Assembly: GCF_900104245.1 (NCBI RefSeq)
Contig: NZ_FMXN01000008.1
Span: 1-64,000, forward strand
DNA: 64,000 nucleotides
Reading direction: 5' to 3'
Origin: Pseudidiomarina indica
GTDB lineage: Bacteria; Pseudomonadota; Gammaproteobacteria; Enterobacterales; Alteromonadaceae
Shown: piece by piece, positions 18,844 through 28,039 of the stretch
How the letters are laid out: each line of letters opens with the position of its first letter
Position numbering within the stretch: the stretch's first letter is position 1
The notes under the pieces: model-generated
What the model saw: the letters and a program-made list of their open reading frames with translations, nothing else
Databases searched by the model: none
Told to the model about the DNA's origin: nothing
Program-made: the position numbers and the translations under genes

Positions 18844-21039
18844 TTATTTTGCCTCCAAGAGTTGCTGGGCTGCCGCGACAATTTGTTCCATGGATGGCAA
18901 GACATGATAAGCAGCCTGACCTAACGGAATGAAACTATCTTCAGCGTTCAGCCGGGCGATTTGGAAGCGGCCCGGTTGCTGTTCATGCAAGACCGTAAAC
19001 AGCTCTTCGCTGAGTGAACCGCGGCGTCGGCATTCGTCGACAATAAGGATGCGCTGACAGCCGTCGAGCGCCGCTAGAAGTGGTTCGATATGCAAGGGCA
19101 CTAAGCAGCGTAAATCAATCACGCGTACTTGATATCCTTGCGCGGCAAGCTGAGCTTCGGCTTGGCGACTGAGGTAATAGCCATTGCCATAAGAAATAAT
19201 GGCTAAATCCGTCCCGGTCCCATGCACGCTCGGTTCACCAAGCGCAGGGGTTGGCTCATCCACCACGGGATACTCTGCCAACCATAAGCCATCACCCGGT
19301 TCGTGTAAGTCGCGGGTCATGTACAGTGCGATGGGCTCCAAGACGATCACAACCCGCTGCTCGCGGGCGGCAAGCTCAACGGCTTGGCGCATGAGTAACA
19401 CCCCATCTCGGCCATTCGATGGGCAGACGACAATCACCCCTGGAATATCTCGAAATACCGCAAAGGAGTTGTCGTTATGGAAGTGTCCCCCAAAGCCACG
19501 TTGGTAGGCTAAGCCTGCAATACGAATCACCATGGGGTTGGTGTATTGCCCATTTGAGAAGAAGGATAAGGTGGCGGCTTCCCCTCTGATTTGGTCTTCA
19601 GCATTATGCACATACGCTAAGAACTGAATTTCAGGAATGGGGATTAACCCTTGCTGTGCCATCCCGATCGCCAAGCCCAGAATACTTTGCTCATCCAGTA
19701 AGGTGTTGATGACTCGATTGGGGCCAAAGGCTTCAAATAAGTGTTGCGTAACGTGGTAAACCCCACCTTTTTTACCGATATCCTCGCCACAGAGAACTGT
19801 ATTTGGATATTGCGCCATGAGATCATGCAGCGCTAAGTTAATCAGCTTGGCTAAGTGCTGGGGCTTGCCCGCATTGTGTTTATCCCACGCGAATAATTGC
19901 GTTCGCTCGCTCCCTTGCACCGGCGGAGGCAAGGCGATATCCCGCGCTGGCGGCACAATGGATGCCATCACCTGTTCGGCCGTTTCCAACTTGGGTCGCT
20001 GTGCCGCTTGCTCGGCAATGCGAGCAATGCGTTGTTGTTGCTGCTGAATATATTGGCTCAAGCTGTGGTGGGTAAATATCCCGCGGGCGATGAGTGCCGC
20101 ACAACTCAATTGCAGTGGGTCTCGGAGTGCGTCTGCAGCGATGGCCTCTTTGCTGCGATAAGCTACTTCAGCGTCAGCACCCGCATGACCAAATAAGCGG
20201 ACCGTACGTAAATGCAATACGGCCGGGCGGCGGCGCTGTCGCACATAGTCGGCAGCAGCACAGGCAACGGCATAGGTTTCTTCAAGATTGCTGCCGTCTG
20301 CGGTGAAGTATTTGAGCTCGGGACGTTGGCTGAGTTGTTGCTGTATCCACCCCGTTGGGGTGTGGGTAGAAATACCTAACCCATTATCTTCACAAACCAG
20401 CAGCAGCGGCATGGGGGCACTTTGATAGGCTGCCCAACAGGCGGCATTAATGGCACCAACCGCGGTCGAGTGGTTGGCCGAAGCATCACCGAAACTACAG
20501 ACGGCAATCGCATCATGGGGCCAGGTGCCGGCTTGGCCGATGCGTTCCGATAAACCAATGGCATAGGCGGTGCCCATTGCTTTGGGCAAATGGGAAGCAA
20601 TGGTGCTGGTTTGTGGTGGAATATTTAACTGCAAACTGCCGAGTACTTTGTGTCGCCCTGCTGAAATAGGGTCATCCGCCGATGCAGCAAAGCTGAGGAG
20701 AAGATCGTACAGTGGGGTGGAACCCGGTAATTGCTTTGCCCGCTGAATAAAAAATGCCCCGCTGCGGTAATGCAGGAAGGCGGGGTCAGTAACGCGGAGT
20801 GCTTTCGCAATTGCAGCATTGGCTTCGTGGCCCGAGCTGCCGATGGTATAGAAGCTTTGCCCCTGCGCCTGCATTAAACGCGACTGGAGATCGAGCAAAC
20901 GACTCCACAACTGAGATTCAAAGACATCAAATAATTCAATATCGTTCAGCACGCCGACAGCAGGGGGTGCTGTCGGGAGCTGTTGGGCTTCAATGTGTTG
21001 GATAAACTCCGCGAGCCACGGGTGCATTGCAGCAGCCAT
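18844..21039 (-). CDS. Fused alpha/beta 2-oxoacid dehydrogenase E1 (thiamine-diphosphate enzyme)
   Basis: A 731-residue fusion. The N-terminal half (about 30-350) is an E1-alpha TPP domain with GSSGHEAN, GDASANHSTAVGAINAAC (TPP/Mg site) and LVCEDNGLGIS. The C-terminal half (about 385-731) is E1-beta with GEDIGKKGGVYHVT, LDEQSILGLAIGMA and a transketolase C-terminal domain (VIDLRCLVPL). Such enzymes decarboxylate branched-chain or other 2-oxoacids and pass the acyl group to a lipoyl E2. No E2 or E3 gene is nearby; instead an acyltransferase gene abuts it and a glutaryl-CoA dehydrogenase gene precedes it by 27 bases. Confidence 0.85.
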   Translation of the reverse strand: MAAAMHPWLAEFIQHIEAQQLPTAPPAVGVLNDIELFDVFESQLWSRLLDLQSRLMQAQGQSFYTIGSSGHEANAAIAKALRVTDPAFLHYRSGAFFIQRAKQLPGSTPLYDLLLSFAASADDPISAGRHKVLGSLQLNIPPQTSTIASHLPKAMGTAYAIGLSERIGQAGTWPHDAIAVCSFGDASANHSTAVGAINAACWAAYQSAPMPLLLVCEDNGLGISTHTPTGWIQQQLSQRPELKYFTADGSNLEETYAVACAAADYVRQRRRPAVLHLRTVRLFGHAGADAEVAYRSKEAIAADALRDPLQLSCAALIARGIFTHHSLSQYIQQQQQRIARIAEQAAQRPKLETAEQVMASIVPPARDIALPPPVQGSERTQLFAWDKHNAGKPQHLAKLINLALHDLMAQYPNTVLCGEDIGKKGGVYHVTQHLFEAFGPNRVINTLLDEQSILGLAIGMAQQGLIPIPEIQFLAYVHNAEDQIRGEAATLSFFSNGQYTNPMVIRIAGLAYQRGFGGHFHNDNSFAVFRDIPGVIVVCPSNGRDGVLLMRQAVELAAREQRVVIVLEPIALYMTRDLHEPGDGLWLAEYPVVDEPTPALGEPSVHGTGTDLAIISYGNGYYLSRQAEAQLAAQGYQVRVIDLRCLVPLHIEPLLAALDGCQRILIVDECRRRGSLSEELFTVLHEQQPGRFQIARLNAEDSFIPLGQAAYHVLPSMEQIVAAAQQLLEAK

Positions 21040-21066
21040 TGGAAGACCTCCTGCGCGTTGGCGTGA

Positions 21067-22242
21067 TTAACTAAACGCCTGGAGGCCGGTTTGTGCGCGC
21101 CCTAAAATCAATGCGTGCACATCATGCGTGCCTTCATAGGTATTCACCGCTTCAAGGTTCATCACATGGCGAATCACATGGAATTCGTCGGCGATGCCGT
21201 TGCCGCCGTGCATATCACGAGCGATACGGGCAATGTCCAACGCCTTTCCGCACGAGTTGCGCTTAATGAGCGAAATCGTTTCTGGGGGAAGTTGCTCGTT
21301 ATCCATGAGGCGGCCTGCTTGCAAGCATGACAGCAACCCGATAGAAATTTCCGTTTGCATGTCTGCCAACTTCTTCTGAATGAGCTGAGTGGCAGCCAGC
21401 GGGCGATTAAATTGGTGGCGATCCAAAGTGTATTGACGCGCTGCATGCCAGCAGAACTCCGCCGCACCGAGTGCCCCCCACGCAATGCCGTAACGGGCTT
21501 TATTTAAGCATCCAAACGGACCTTTCAAGCCACTGACGTTGGGGAGCAAGGCTGTTTCCGGAACTTCAACATTATCCATGACAATTTCACCTGTAATGGA
21601 CGCACGGAGTGAGAATTTACCTTCGATTTTGGGAGCGGATAAGCCCGGAGTGCCTTTTTCTAACACGAACCCACGAATTTCACCGTCTAACTTTGCCCAC
21701 ACGACGAATACATCGGCAATAGGAGAGTTGGTGATCCACATTTTCGTGCCGTTAAGAACGTAACCATTGGCAGTTTTCTTGGCGGTGGTGCGCATGCTCG
21801 CAGGATCAGAGCCTGCATCGGGCTCGGTCAGGCCAAAACAGCCGACCCATTCGCCACTGGCAAGTTTGGGCAAATACTTCATGCGTTGTTCTTCGGTGCC
21901 GTAGGCATAGATGGGGTGCATGACCAAGCTCGATTGCACGCTCATCGCACTGCGATAACCACTATCAACTCGTTCAACTTCCCGAGCAATCAGGCCGTAG
22001 CAGACGTAACTAACCTCAGCACAGCCATATTTTTCAGGAAGAGTGGCACCGAGTAACCCGAGCTGCCCCAATTCGGTCATGATTTCTCGGTCAAAGTGTT
22101 CCTCTCGGTTGGCCATGAGAATACGTGGCATGAGTTTTTCTTGGCAATATTGGTGTGCCGTATCACGAATCATGCGCTCTTCTTCAGTGAGCATGGATGA
22201 AAATTGGAAAGGGTCTTGCCAATCGAAAGGGTAACGAGCCAT
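21067..22242 (-). CDS. gcdH: Glutaryl-CoA dehydrogenase (acyl-CoA dehydrogenase family)
   Basis: A 391-residue flavoenzyme that oxidises and decarboxylates glutaryl-CoA to crotonyl-CoA in lysine/tryptophan breakdown. The catalytic base is E370 in [17 protein letters not shown], the glutaryl-CoA dehydrogenase version of the C-terminus. [16 protein letters not shown] contains the substrate-carboxylate region, and [15 protein letters not shown] is the acyl-CoA dehydrogenase signature. It may share a transcript with the E1 and acyltransferase genes downstream. Confidence 0.92.
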   Translation of the reverse strand: MARYPFDWQDPFQFSSMLTEEERMIRDTAHQYCQEKLMPRILMANREEHFDREIMTELGQLGLLGATLPEKYGCAEVSYVCYGLIAREVERVDSGYRSAMSVQSSLVMHPIYAYGTEEQRMKYLPKLASGEWVGCFGLTEPDAGSDPASMRTTAKKTANGYVLNGTKMWITNSPIADVFVVWAKLDGEIRGFVLEKGTPGLSAPKIEGKFSLRASITGEIVMDNVEVPETALLPNVSGLKGPFGCLNKARYGIAWGALGAAEFCWHAARQYTLDRHQFNRPLAATQLIQKKLADMQTEISIGLLSCLQAGRLMDNEQLPPETISLIKRNSCGKALDIARIARDMHGGNGIADEFHVIRHVMNLEAVNTYEGTHDVHALILGRAQTGLQAFS

Positions 22243-22366
22243 GGGAAATCCTCCGTATTTAATTCAATCGCGGATAACGCATTGTGCAAACGAGGGTACC
22301 ACTTTACATCGGAATAACATAAAGTTAAATCAAATAAAAATTAACATTCCGTTCGTTTGCGCCGGA

Positions 22367-22561
22367 TTAATCAGCAACCAGCACCATGCATTCAATGGGA
22401 CAAACCGGGATACAAGCCGGCTCATCATAATAGCCCACGCACTCGGTGCATTTGTTGGGATCGACTTGGTAATGCTCGCGCCCCATGCTAATGGCTTCAT
22501 TGGGGCACTCTGGCACACACATATCGCAATTGATGCAATCACTCTCAATGACTACTGGCAT
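22367..22561 (-). CDS. yfhL: YfhL-type 2[4Fe-4S] ferredoxin
   Basis: A 64-residue ferredoxin. The first cluster motif is CINCDMCVPECP, and the second begins CTECVGYYDEPAC with the six-to-eight-residue insertion typical of the Alvin/YfhL type and ends PVCPIEC. It overlaps the 3' end of trhP by 17 bases, which strongly suggests that it supplies electrons or cluster to TrhP, an inference from coupling. It is followed by a 124-base gap before gcdH on the same strand. Confidence 0.95.
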   Translation of the reverse strand: MPVVIESDCINCDMCVPECPNEAISMGREHYQVDPNKCTECVGYYDEPACIPVCPIECMVLVAD

Positions 22562-23879
22562 CGGTTACCTCCACGACAGGGATAGGGGTTGGTGTTGTGA
22601 CTTGCTTAATCAGCATGCTGACAGCCGCTTCGGCAGCGGTTAATGCAACTGGAAGTTGCACCTGAACTTGACGTCCCGCCCCTGCGGCACGGGTCAGAGG
22701 CTGCTTGCTGGCATCGAACATTGTGTCGAGCTGAAAGGTGATATTGCCCGATGGCTTCATCAGGATTAATTGATCCCCCACCGCAAAGGCATTTTTCACG
22801 TCAACCCACGCTAGGGTGCCATCTTGCTGCAGAATTTCGCCAACGAACAGTTGTTCACCTTGGCTATGACTGGTGTCGTAATTTTGAGTTTCATTGGGCA
22901 CATGGCGGCGTAAAAAGCCTTCCGTGAATCCGCGGTTTGCCATGCCTTCCAATTCGGTTAATAACGCTGGGTTAAAGGGCTTGCCGGACACTGCATCATC
23001 GATAGCTTGGCGATACACTTGGGCAGTTCGCGCAACGTAGTAGGGCGATTTTGTTCGGCCTTCAATTTTCAATGAATGAACGCCGATCCGTGTTAATGCT
23101 TCGACGTGCTGAATTCCCCTTAAATCTTTGGAGTTCATGATGTAGGTGCCGTGCAAATCTTCATCCATCAACATATATTCACCCGGCCGTTGCGGCTCCG
23201 TGAGGAGCACCGGGGTATCAATGGGGTTGAATTGACCGACTTCATCTTCGGCTGCGGCATGAACTTGATAGGGCCAACGACAGGAGTTGGTGCAGGCACC
23301 TTGGTTCGGATCGCGCTTATTAAAGTAGCCAGAGAGTAAACAGCGTCCTGAATAGGCCATGCAAAGTGCGCCGTGCACGAATACTTCCAATTCCATATCA
23401 GGGCAATGCTCCCGTATTTCCGCAATTTCACGGACTTCTAATTCACGGGATAAGATGACGCGCTCAATGCCTTGCTGCTGCCAAAATTTAACCGCAGCCC
23501 AGTTGACGGTATTCGCCTGCACGCTTAAGTGCAGAACTTGTTCGGGAAAGTGAGTGCGTAGCAACATCACAATGCCCGGATCAGACACAATCAAAGCGTC
23601 GGGTTGCAGCGCAACCACTGGCTTCATGTCTTCAACAAAGGTGCGTAACTTCGCGTTATGAGGAGCGATATTGACGACCACATAAAATTTCTTACCCAAC
23701 GCGTGAGCTTCGGCGATGCCTTGCGCTAAACGGGGTAAATCAAATTCGTTATTACGAACACGCAAGCTGTAACGCGGTTGGCCTGCATAAACGGCGTCTG
23801 CCCCGTAGGCAAAAGCAAGTCGCATGGCTTTTAAGCTGCCCGCAGGGCTGAGTAATTCTGGTTGGGGTAGTGACGACAT
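22545..23879 (-). CDS. trhP: tRNA 5-hydroxyuridine synthesis protein TrhP (peptidase U32 family, YegQ)
   Basis: A 444-residue U32-family protein. In E. coli, TrhP makes 5-hydroxyuridine at wobble position 34 of tRNAs by an oxygen-independent route that uses prephenate. The N-terminus ELLSPAGSLKAMRLAFAYGADAVYAG and the segment VFVHGALCMAYSGRC with further cysteines (NQGACTNSCRWPY) are family marks and suggest an Fe-S cluster. The start at 23879 follows GAAGGTG; the frame is open 10 codons further up. A canonical FNR box lies 78-91 bases upstream. Confidence 0.93.
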   Translation of the reverse strand: MSSLPQPELLSPAGSLKAMRLAFAYGADAVYAGQPRYSLRVRNNEFDLPRLAQGIAEAHALGKKFYVVVNIAPHNAKLRTFVEDMKPVVALQPDALIVSDPGIVMLLRTHFPEQVLHLSVQANTVNWAAVKFWQQQGIERVILSRELEVREIAEIREHCPDMELEVFVHGALCMAYSGRCLLSGYFNKRDPNQGACTNSCRWPYQVHAAAEDEVGQFNPIDTPVLLTEPQRPGEYMLMDEDLHGTYIMNSKDLRGIQHVEALTRIGVHSLKIEGRTKSPYYVARTAQVYRQAIDDAVSGKPFNPALLTELEGMANRGFTEGFLRRHVPNETQNYDTSHSQGEQLFVGEILQQDGTLAWVDVKNAFAVGDQLILMKPSGNITFQLDTMFDASKQPLTRAAGAGRQVQVQLPVALTAAEAAVSMLIKQVTTPTPIPVVEVTDASSH

Positions 23880-23930
23880 AACACCTTCATGCATACTGCA
23901 ATCATGCAAAGCAAATTAACGGTCGGGTAG

Positions 23931-23970
23931 TTTATACCGTGACCGTTAAAGGGGTGTTGATGCGGATCAA
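23931..23970 (-). promoter_or_regulatory. FNR-dependent promoter of trhP-yfhL
   Basis: TTGAT-GCGG-ATCAA at 23957-23970 is a perfect FNR box. On the minus strand a TATAAA -10 element lies at 23931-23936, which puts the box centre about 40 bases before the expected transcription start, the class II activator position. The box overlaps the narL stop codon by 4 bases. Confidence 0.75.
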
Positions 23971-24626
23971 GATTTATCCGTGTGCTGCTCGTGGTTGACC
24001 ATCCATACAGCGGCTTCAACACGGGAGCGCAACCCTAACTTTTTCAGTAAGTGTTTGACATGAACTTTGACCGTGCCATCAGAAATATCGAGCTCACGAG
24101 CAATGAGCTTATTACTCATTCCTTTTGCGATCAGCTCAAGAATCTCACGCTCCCGATTGGTGAGGGTATCTAACTTGCTAGAGGTGGGTGCGGAGGGGCG
24201 GCGTAAGGCGGTGGCGAGAACTTCGGTAATGGCTTCACTTAAGACCATTTTGCCATCAATGGCGCGGATAATTTGCTCCATCAATAACTCAGGATCCATG
24301 TCTTTCAACAAGTAGCCATCTGCCCCATGAGTAATCGCAGCCACAATATCTTCATCGGCATCTGACACAGTGAGCATCACGATCCGTGATGTGACGCCTT
24401 GATCACGCATGCGTTTGAGCGTTTCAATGCCGTCCATGCCTTGCATGTTGAGATCAAGAATAATGAGATCCGGGTCAAGTTCTGCTGCTTGGACGAGAGC
24501 ATCGGCACCATTGCTGCATTCGGCAATGACGGCTAAATCGTCTTCCATCGAAATTAGCTGTTTTAACCCCTTCCGTAATAACGGATGGTCGTCGACAAGC
24601 ATAATGGTCGCTGGATTGTCAGACAT
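23967..24626 (-). CDS. narL: Nitrate/nitrite response regulator NarL
   Basis: A 219-residue response regulator. The receiver domain has the acid pair D12/D13 (LVDDHPL), phospho-acceptor D58 (IILDLNMQGMDG), Thr in VMLTVSD and Lys in GYLLKD. The C-terminal LuxR-type HTH (about 150-210) contains LTNREREILELIAKGMSNKLIA. It should control nitrate-responsive genes in answer to NarX, whose gene is 1.5 kb away on the same strand with narK inserted between in the opposite direction. Confidence 0.94.
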   Translation of the reverse strand: MSDNPATIMLVDDHPLLRKGLKQLISMEDDLAVIAECSNGADALVQAAELDPDLIILDLNMQGMDGIETLKRMRDQGVTSRIVMLTVSDADEDIVAAITHGADGYLLKDMDPELLMEQIIRAIDGKMVLSEAITEVLATALRRPSAPTSSKLDTLTNREREILELIAKGMSNKLIARELDISDGTVKVHVKHLLKKLGLRSRVEAAVWMVNHEQHTDKS

Positions 24627-24680
24627 AAAGAACTCCTTGTTTCATCGGTTTCTTGCGTTCGCGCAGAATGTTTTAACATA

Positions 24681-24695
24681 CATTGTGACACAATG
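24681..24695. promoter_or_regulatory. 15-bp perfect palindrome upstream of narL
   Basis: CATTGTGACACAATG is a perfect palindrome about an A centre, 55 bases upstream of narL and 151 before narK. TGTGAC recurs right after it, so the site also holds a direct repeat. It is not an FNR or NarL consensus; the half site TGTGA recalls CRP but the spacing is wrong. The binding protein is unknown. Confidence 0.4.
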
Positions 24696-24846
24696 TGACG
24701 AAACAAGGTAAATCATCACGCAATCTATCCCTTTTGGGGTAATTGTTCTTGCCACTTCTGCTTTAGTGATTATCCCTCCCGCTGAATTGTCGTACTTACT
24801 GGATTGGCGCATAGTGGTCAGTATCCAGACCAGTAAGGGGTGAATT

Positions 24847-26154
24847 GTGAATACGATGCGCGCGTCATCAACGGTTGATAAGGCAACTGCAGTCAATTTG
24901 ATTGTGGGCATGACGCTGTGGATGAGCCTTAGTGTGCTGGTCGTGCAATTATTTACCGTTGAAGCAGGCTTTAGCTTTGCTCAGCTCTATCGCCTCTTGG
25001 CCATTTCAGGACTCAGTGCAACAGGTTGGCACTTTTTGTTCTTTTGGTTGGGTGAACGAGCGATGCAAGCGCGTTTTATCCATCTCAGTACGTTCGCGCT
25101 GCTCATTCCTGCCGGAGCAATGATCGGCTTGTTAAATCATCCTCCGTTATCGTATACCGCTCTGCAATGGCTTGCTGTGGCTTGTGGTTTTGGTGGTGCT
25201 CAGTTCATTGCATTTGCCCAAACCGACAGAATTGATCACAGCGCACTGGGGTGGACGCTCGCTGTGAACGTTGGGATTGCAGGGGTTGGGATTGTTGTCG
25301 CCCAAGCGGCATTGCCATTGCTTTCAAGCTTTAGTTGGGGCGGCGCCCAAGCATGGGTCACCATGCACGGGAGCGGTGATATTGTCGGAGTTATTGCTCC
25401 TGGCACCTCCTTGTACTTAGCGAACCATGGCTGGCTGGTGGTAGGTGTCTTGATTTTGGCCGCTATTGCTTGGCGTTACACGTCAATGCCTCAAGCGACG
25501 CAGCAACAAACGAAGATGCGAAAACCAACCTCACGCTATCGCGCTATTTTACGGAATAAACATACCTGGGTGATGACCTTGCTCTACCTCATGGCATTTG
25601 GTTCTTTCATCGGGTTTGCGATTACCTTTCCGCTGAGTTTACAAACATTTAGCACAAGTTATGCCCCAAGTGCCCTCACTTATGCGTGGATTGGTCCGTT
25701 ACTGGGCGTATTAGCTCGACCATTGGGCGGCTGGCTAGCCGATGCCTTTGGAGGGGCTAAGGTCACACTGTGGTGTGCTGGAGTATTGACGGTGAGTTGT
25801 GTGATTGCTGGTGTGATTACTTACCAAGCCAGTCACAGTGAGTTACCAGAGCAGTGGTTCTTAGGTTATTTGCTGACATTTTTAGTGATTTTCATGGCAA
25901 CCGGCGCAGGCAGTAGTGCGATATTTCGTAGTGCCAGTGTGGTCATCCCGTTTGAACTGCTGGCCCTGGCGCTACGCTGGCTGACTGCTGTCGCTACCGC
26001 GGGAGCTGCGTATATTCCAGCGTTGTGGTACGTGAACAGCAGCTTAGCGACACCGGCTTATGCATTATTTGGCTTCGCCGTATTCTATTTGCTTTGCATG
26101 GGCTTGGTTGCCAGCATGTATTTGCGTACCCGAAGCGAGTTTTATAACCCCTAA
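24847..26154 (+). CDS. narK: Divergent NarK-type nitrate/nitrite transporter (MFS)
   Basis: A 435-residue, twelve-helix major facilitator protein. The ARPLGGWLADAFGG loop carries the Arg expected in NarK. The two nitrate signatures are altered: the helix 5 motif reads NVGIAGVGIVVAQ, with Gly where NarK has the signature Asn, and the helix 11 motif reads ATGAGSSAIFR, again without the Asn. The assignment rests on this pattern and on the narL/narX neighbours. A GTG start at 24847 is preferred because AAGGGG lies 7 bases upstream; ATG at 24856 is an alternative. Its stop is 1 base from the convergent narX stop. Confidence 0.78.
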   Translation: MNTMRASSTVDKATAVNLIVGMTLWMSLSVLVVQLFTVEAGFSFAQLYRLLAISGLSATGWHFLFFWLGERAMQARFIHLSTFALLIPAGAMIGLLNHPPLSYTALQWLAVACGFGGAQFIAFAQTDRIDHSALGWTLAVNVGIAGVGIVVAQAALPLLSSFSWGGAQAWVTMHGSGDIVGVIAPGTSLYLANHGWLVVGVLILAAIAWRYTSMPQATQQQTKMRKPTSRYRAILRNKHTWVMTLLYLMAFGSFIGFAITFPLSLQTFSTSYAPSALTYAWIGPLLGVLARPLGGWLADAFGGAKVTLWCAGVLTVSCVIAGVITYQASHSELPEQWFLGYLLTFLVIFMATGAGSSAIFRSASVVIPFELLALALRWLTAVATAGAAYIPALWYVNSSLATPAYALFGFAVFYLLCMGLVASMYLRTRSEFYNP

Positions 26155-26155
26155 G

Positions 26156-27955
26156 TTATACTGTGGTTGGCTGGCGCTCCAGAATGTATTGCGGGGTAAA
26201 TTCGAAATACACCCCGGTACCCCCTACATCACGCCGTTGAATTTTAATCTGCCCCCCTAGATGCCGACTCCGCTCCTGCATAATGGCAAGACCATAGTGG
26301 TTCAGCTTTTCAGCATTATCAGGGATTCCAATGCCGTTATCTTCAATGCTTAAATGAATCACTTCTTCCGCATCTTGGGATAACTGCACCACCACGTCGG
26401 TGCCCTGACTGTGATGAATCGTATTCTGACAAGCTTCGCGAATAATTTGCAGTAAGTGGATCTCTTCGTGCGGTGCTAAGGGGGTGTTTTCTAGCCGATA
26501 ATCTAAGCGAAAGGAAATTTCAGACTGATTGTTAAACTGTTGCATGGTGGTTTGTAAGGCATGTAACAGCCCTGCGCCATCAACTTTCAAGCGGAAGGTG
26601 GTGAGTAATTCGCGCAGTTGGCGGTAAGCGGCGTTTAAGCCTTCATGAAGTTCATGAGCCACGTCCTCAATGACTTCTTGGTTGTTTTTGGCGATAGCTT
26701 TGTTCAGTCGCGTGACTTGAATTTTTAAATAGGACAAGGCTTGCGCTAATGAGTCATGCAACTCGCGCGCAATCACAGTTCGCTCCTGAATAAGCGCTAA
26801 TCGTCGTACTTGTTCTTCTTCTTGCTTCAAGCTCAAGGCAATGGCAAGCTGATCAGCCACTGACTGGATGAGTTGCTGCTGCACATCAGTAAGCTGTTCT
26901 GTGTGTGGGCAGCGCGCGACTATCACCCCGTAATTGTGGTGTTCTCGAGTGATTGAAAAACGATAAATTCGTTTACCGAACTCGATGGACACGCCGGCAC
27001 AAGCATTCACACATTGGCTGCAATCGATGCCTTCACAGGGGTCAAACGTTGCCCCGACGGGCTGCACCTGTAAATAGGGCTTATTTCCTGCTTCGGTAAT
27101 CAAACATAATTCAATGTCTTCAACTTCTGCGGCACGTTTTAAGCCATTCACAATGGTGGTGAAATCATGATAACCCGGTGAATGTTCAATGATGGTCCGC
27201 GCGGTTTCATACAGAAATTGCAGTCGAATATTCGATTTTTGAATGGCCTGAGTTTGTTCGGCAACCCGTTTTTCTAAGTTACCGTACATGTGGCCAATGG
27301 CCTCATTCATTTTATTTAAGGTGCCGGCTAGCACTCCCAGTTCATCGCGCATTGGATGTTTAACGCGGGCGGTGAAGTCACCTTGACCAATTCTGCGAGC
27401 CGCTTGGGTTAGCACTTCTAGTGGGTACCGTACGCGGGTGCGCAACCAATAAAATATGACCAAAGCCAAGCCAATACTACTGAATAAGCTCACTACTTGA
27501 ATGGAGCGAATGGAGCGAATCCGTGATTCCGCGTCTTGCTGAATTGCTGTGACCACTTGGTTGATATGGGCAATTTGCGGTTGAATGGCCAGCATTAAAT
27601 TTTCCTGCGGAATTTGCCCATCCCCTACTTGTTGTTGGAATGCTAGCCATTGGGTTTTGGAACGCTGAAATTGTTGGGCTAATTCGCTTTGTTCATGTTG
27701 AAAACGTTTAAACACATGGTGATTCCAACTGGCCGTTAACTGTTCGGCAACCGCGTCCGCTTCAGCGGGGGCATACATGACCTGCAGGGTGTATTGATAC
27801 GCTTGGTAACGCAACGAGCCCGCCATGTTAATGGCTAAGGCGTCATGATCGGCTTTCTCTGAAAGCCAATATGACGCCAGCAACGTGATGATCGTTAACC
27901 CGACCATGGCGCTGAGGGCGATACCAATTCGTGTAACAATAGAGAAATTATTCAT
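26156..27955 (-). CDS. narX: Nitrate/nitrite sensor histidine kinase NarX
   Basis: A 599-residue inner-membrane sensor. Helix 1 (about 8-30) is followed by the periplasmic P-box (DALAINMAGSLRYQAY, about 38-53), which binds nitrate. Helix 2 (about 150-170) leads to a HAMP domain, a GAF-like module with a cysteine cluster C307-x4-C312-x2-C315-x3-C319, the HisKA_3 phospho-acceptor H400 (ARELHDSLAQAL) and an ATPase domain with DNGIGIP. It should phosphorylate NarL. The gene is separated from narL by the opposite-strand narK. Confidence 0.93.
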   Translation of the reverse strand: MNNFSIVTRIGIALSAMVGLTIITLLASYWLSEKADHDALAINMAGSLRYQAYQYTLQVMYAPAEADAVAEQLTASWNHHVFKRFQHEQSELAQQFQRSKTQWLAFQQQVGDGQIPQENLMLAIQPQIAHINQVVTAIQQDAESRIRSIRSIQVVSLFSSIGLALVIFYWLRTRVRYPLEVLTQAARRIGQGDFTARVKHPMRDELGVLAGTLNKMNEAIGHMYGNLEKRVAEQTQAIQKSNIRLQFLYETARTIIEHSPGYHDFTTIVNGLKRAAEVEDIELCLITEAGNKPYLQVQPVGATFDPCEGIDCSQCVNACAGVSIEFGKRIYRFSITREHHNYGVIVARCPHTEQLTDVQQQLIQSVADQLAIALSLKQEEEQVRRLALIQERTVIARELHDSLAQALSYLKIQVTRLNKAIAKNNQEVIEDVAHELHEGLNAAYRQLRELLTTFRLKVDGAGLLHALQTTMQQFNNQSEISFRLDYRLENTPLAPHEEIHLLQIIREACQNTIHHSQGTDVVVQLSQDAEEVIHLSIEDNGIGIPDNAEKLNHYGLAIMQERSRHLGGQIKIQRRDVGGTGVYFEFTPQYILERQPTTV

Positions 27956-28039
27956 CGTGACCTGACTACTAGAGTCATTGCTGTAACTTCGTTATAGTTT
28001 AATCCGAATTTAAGCAAGATGCGAACAAAGGAAGAAGTT

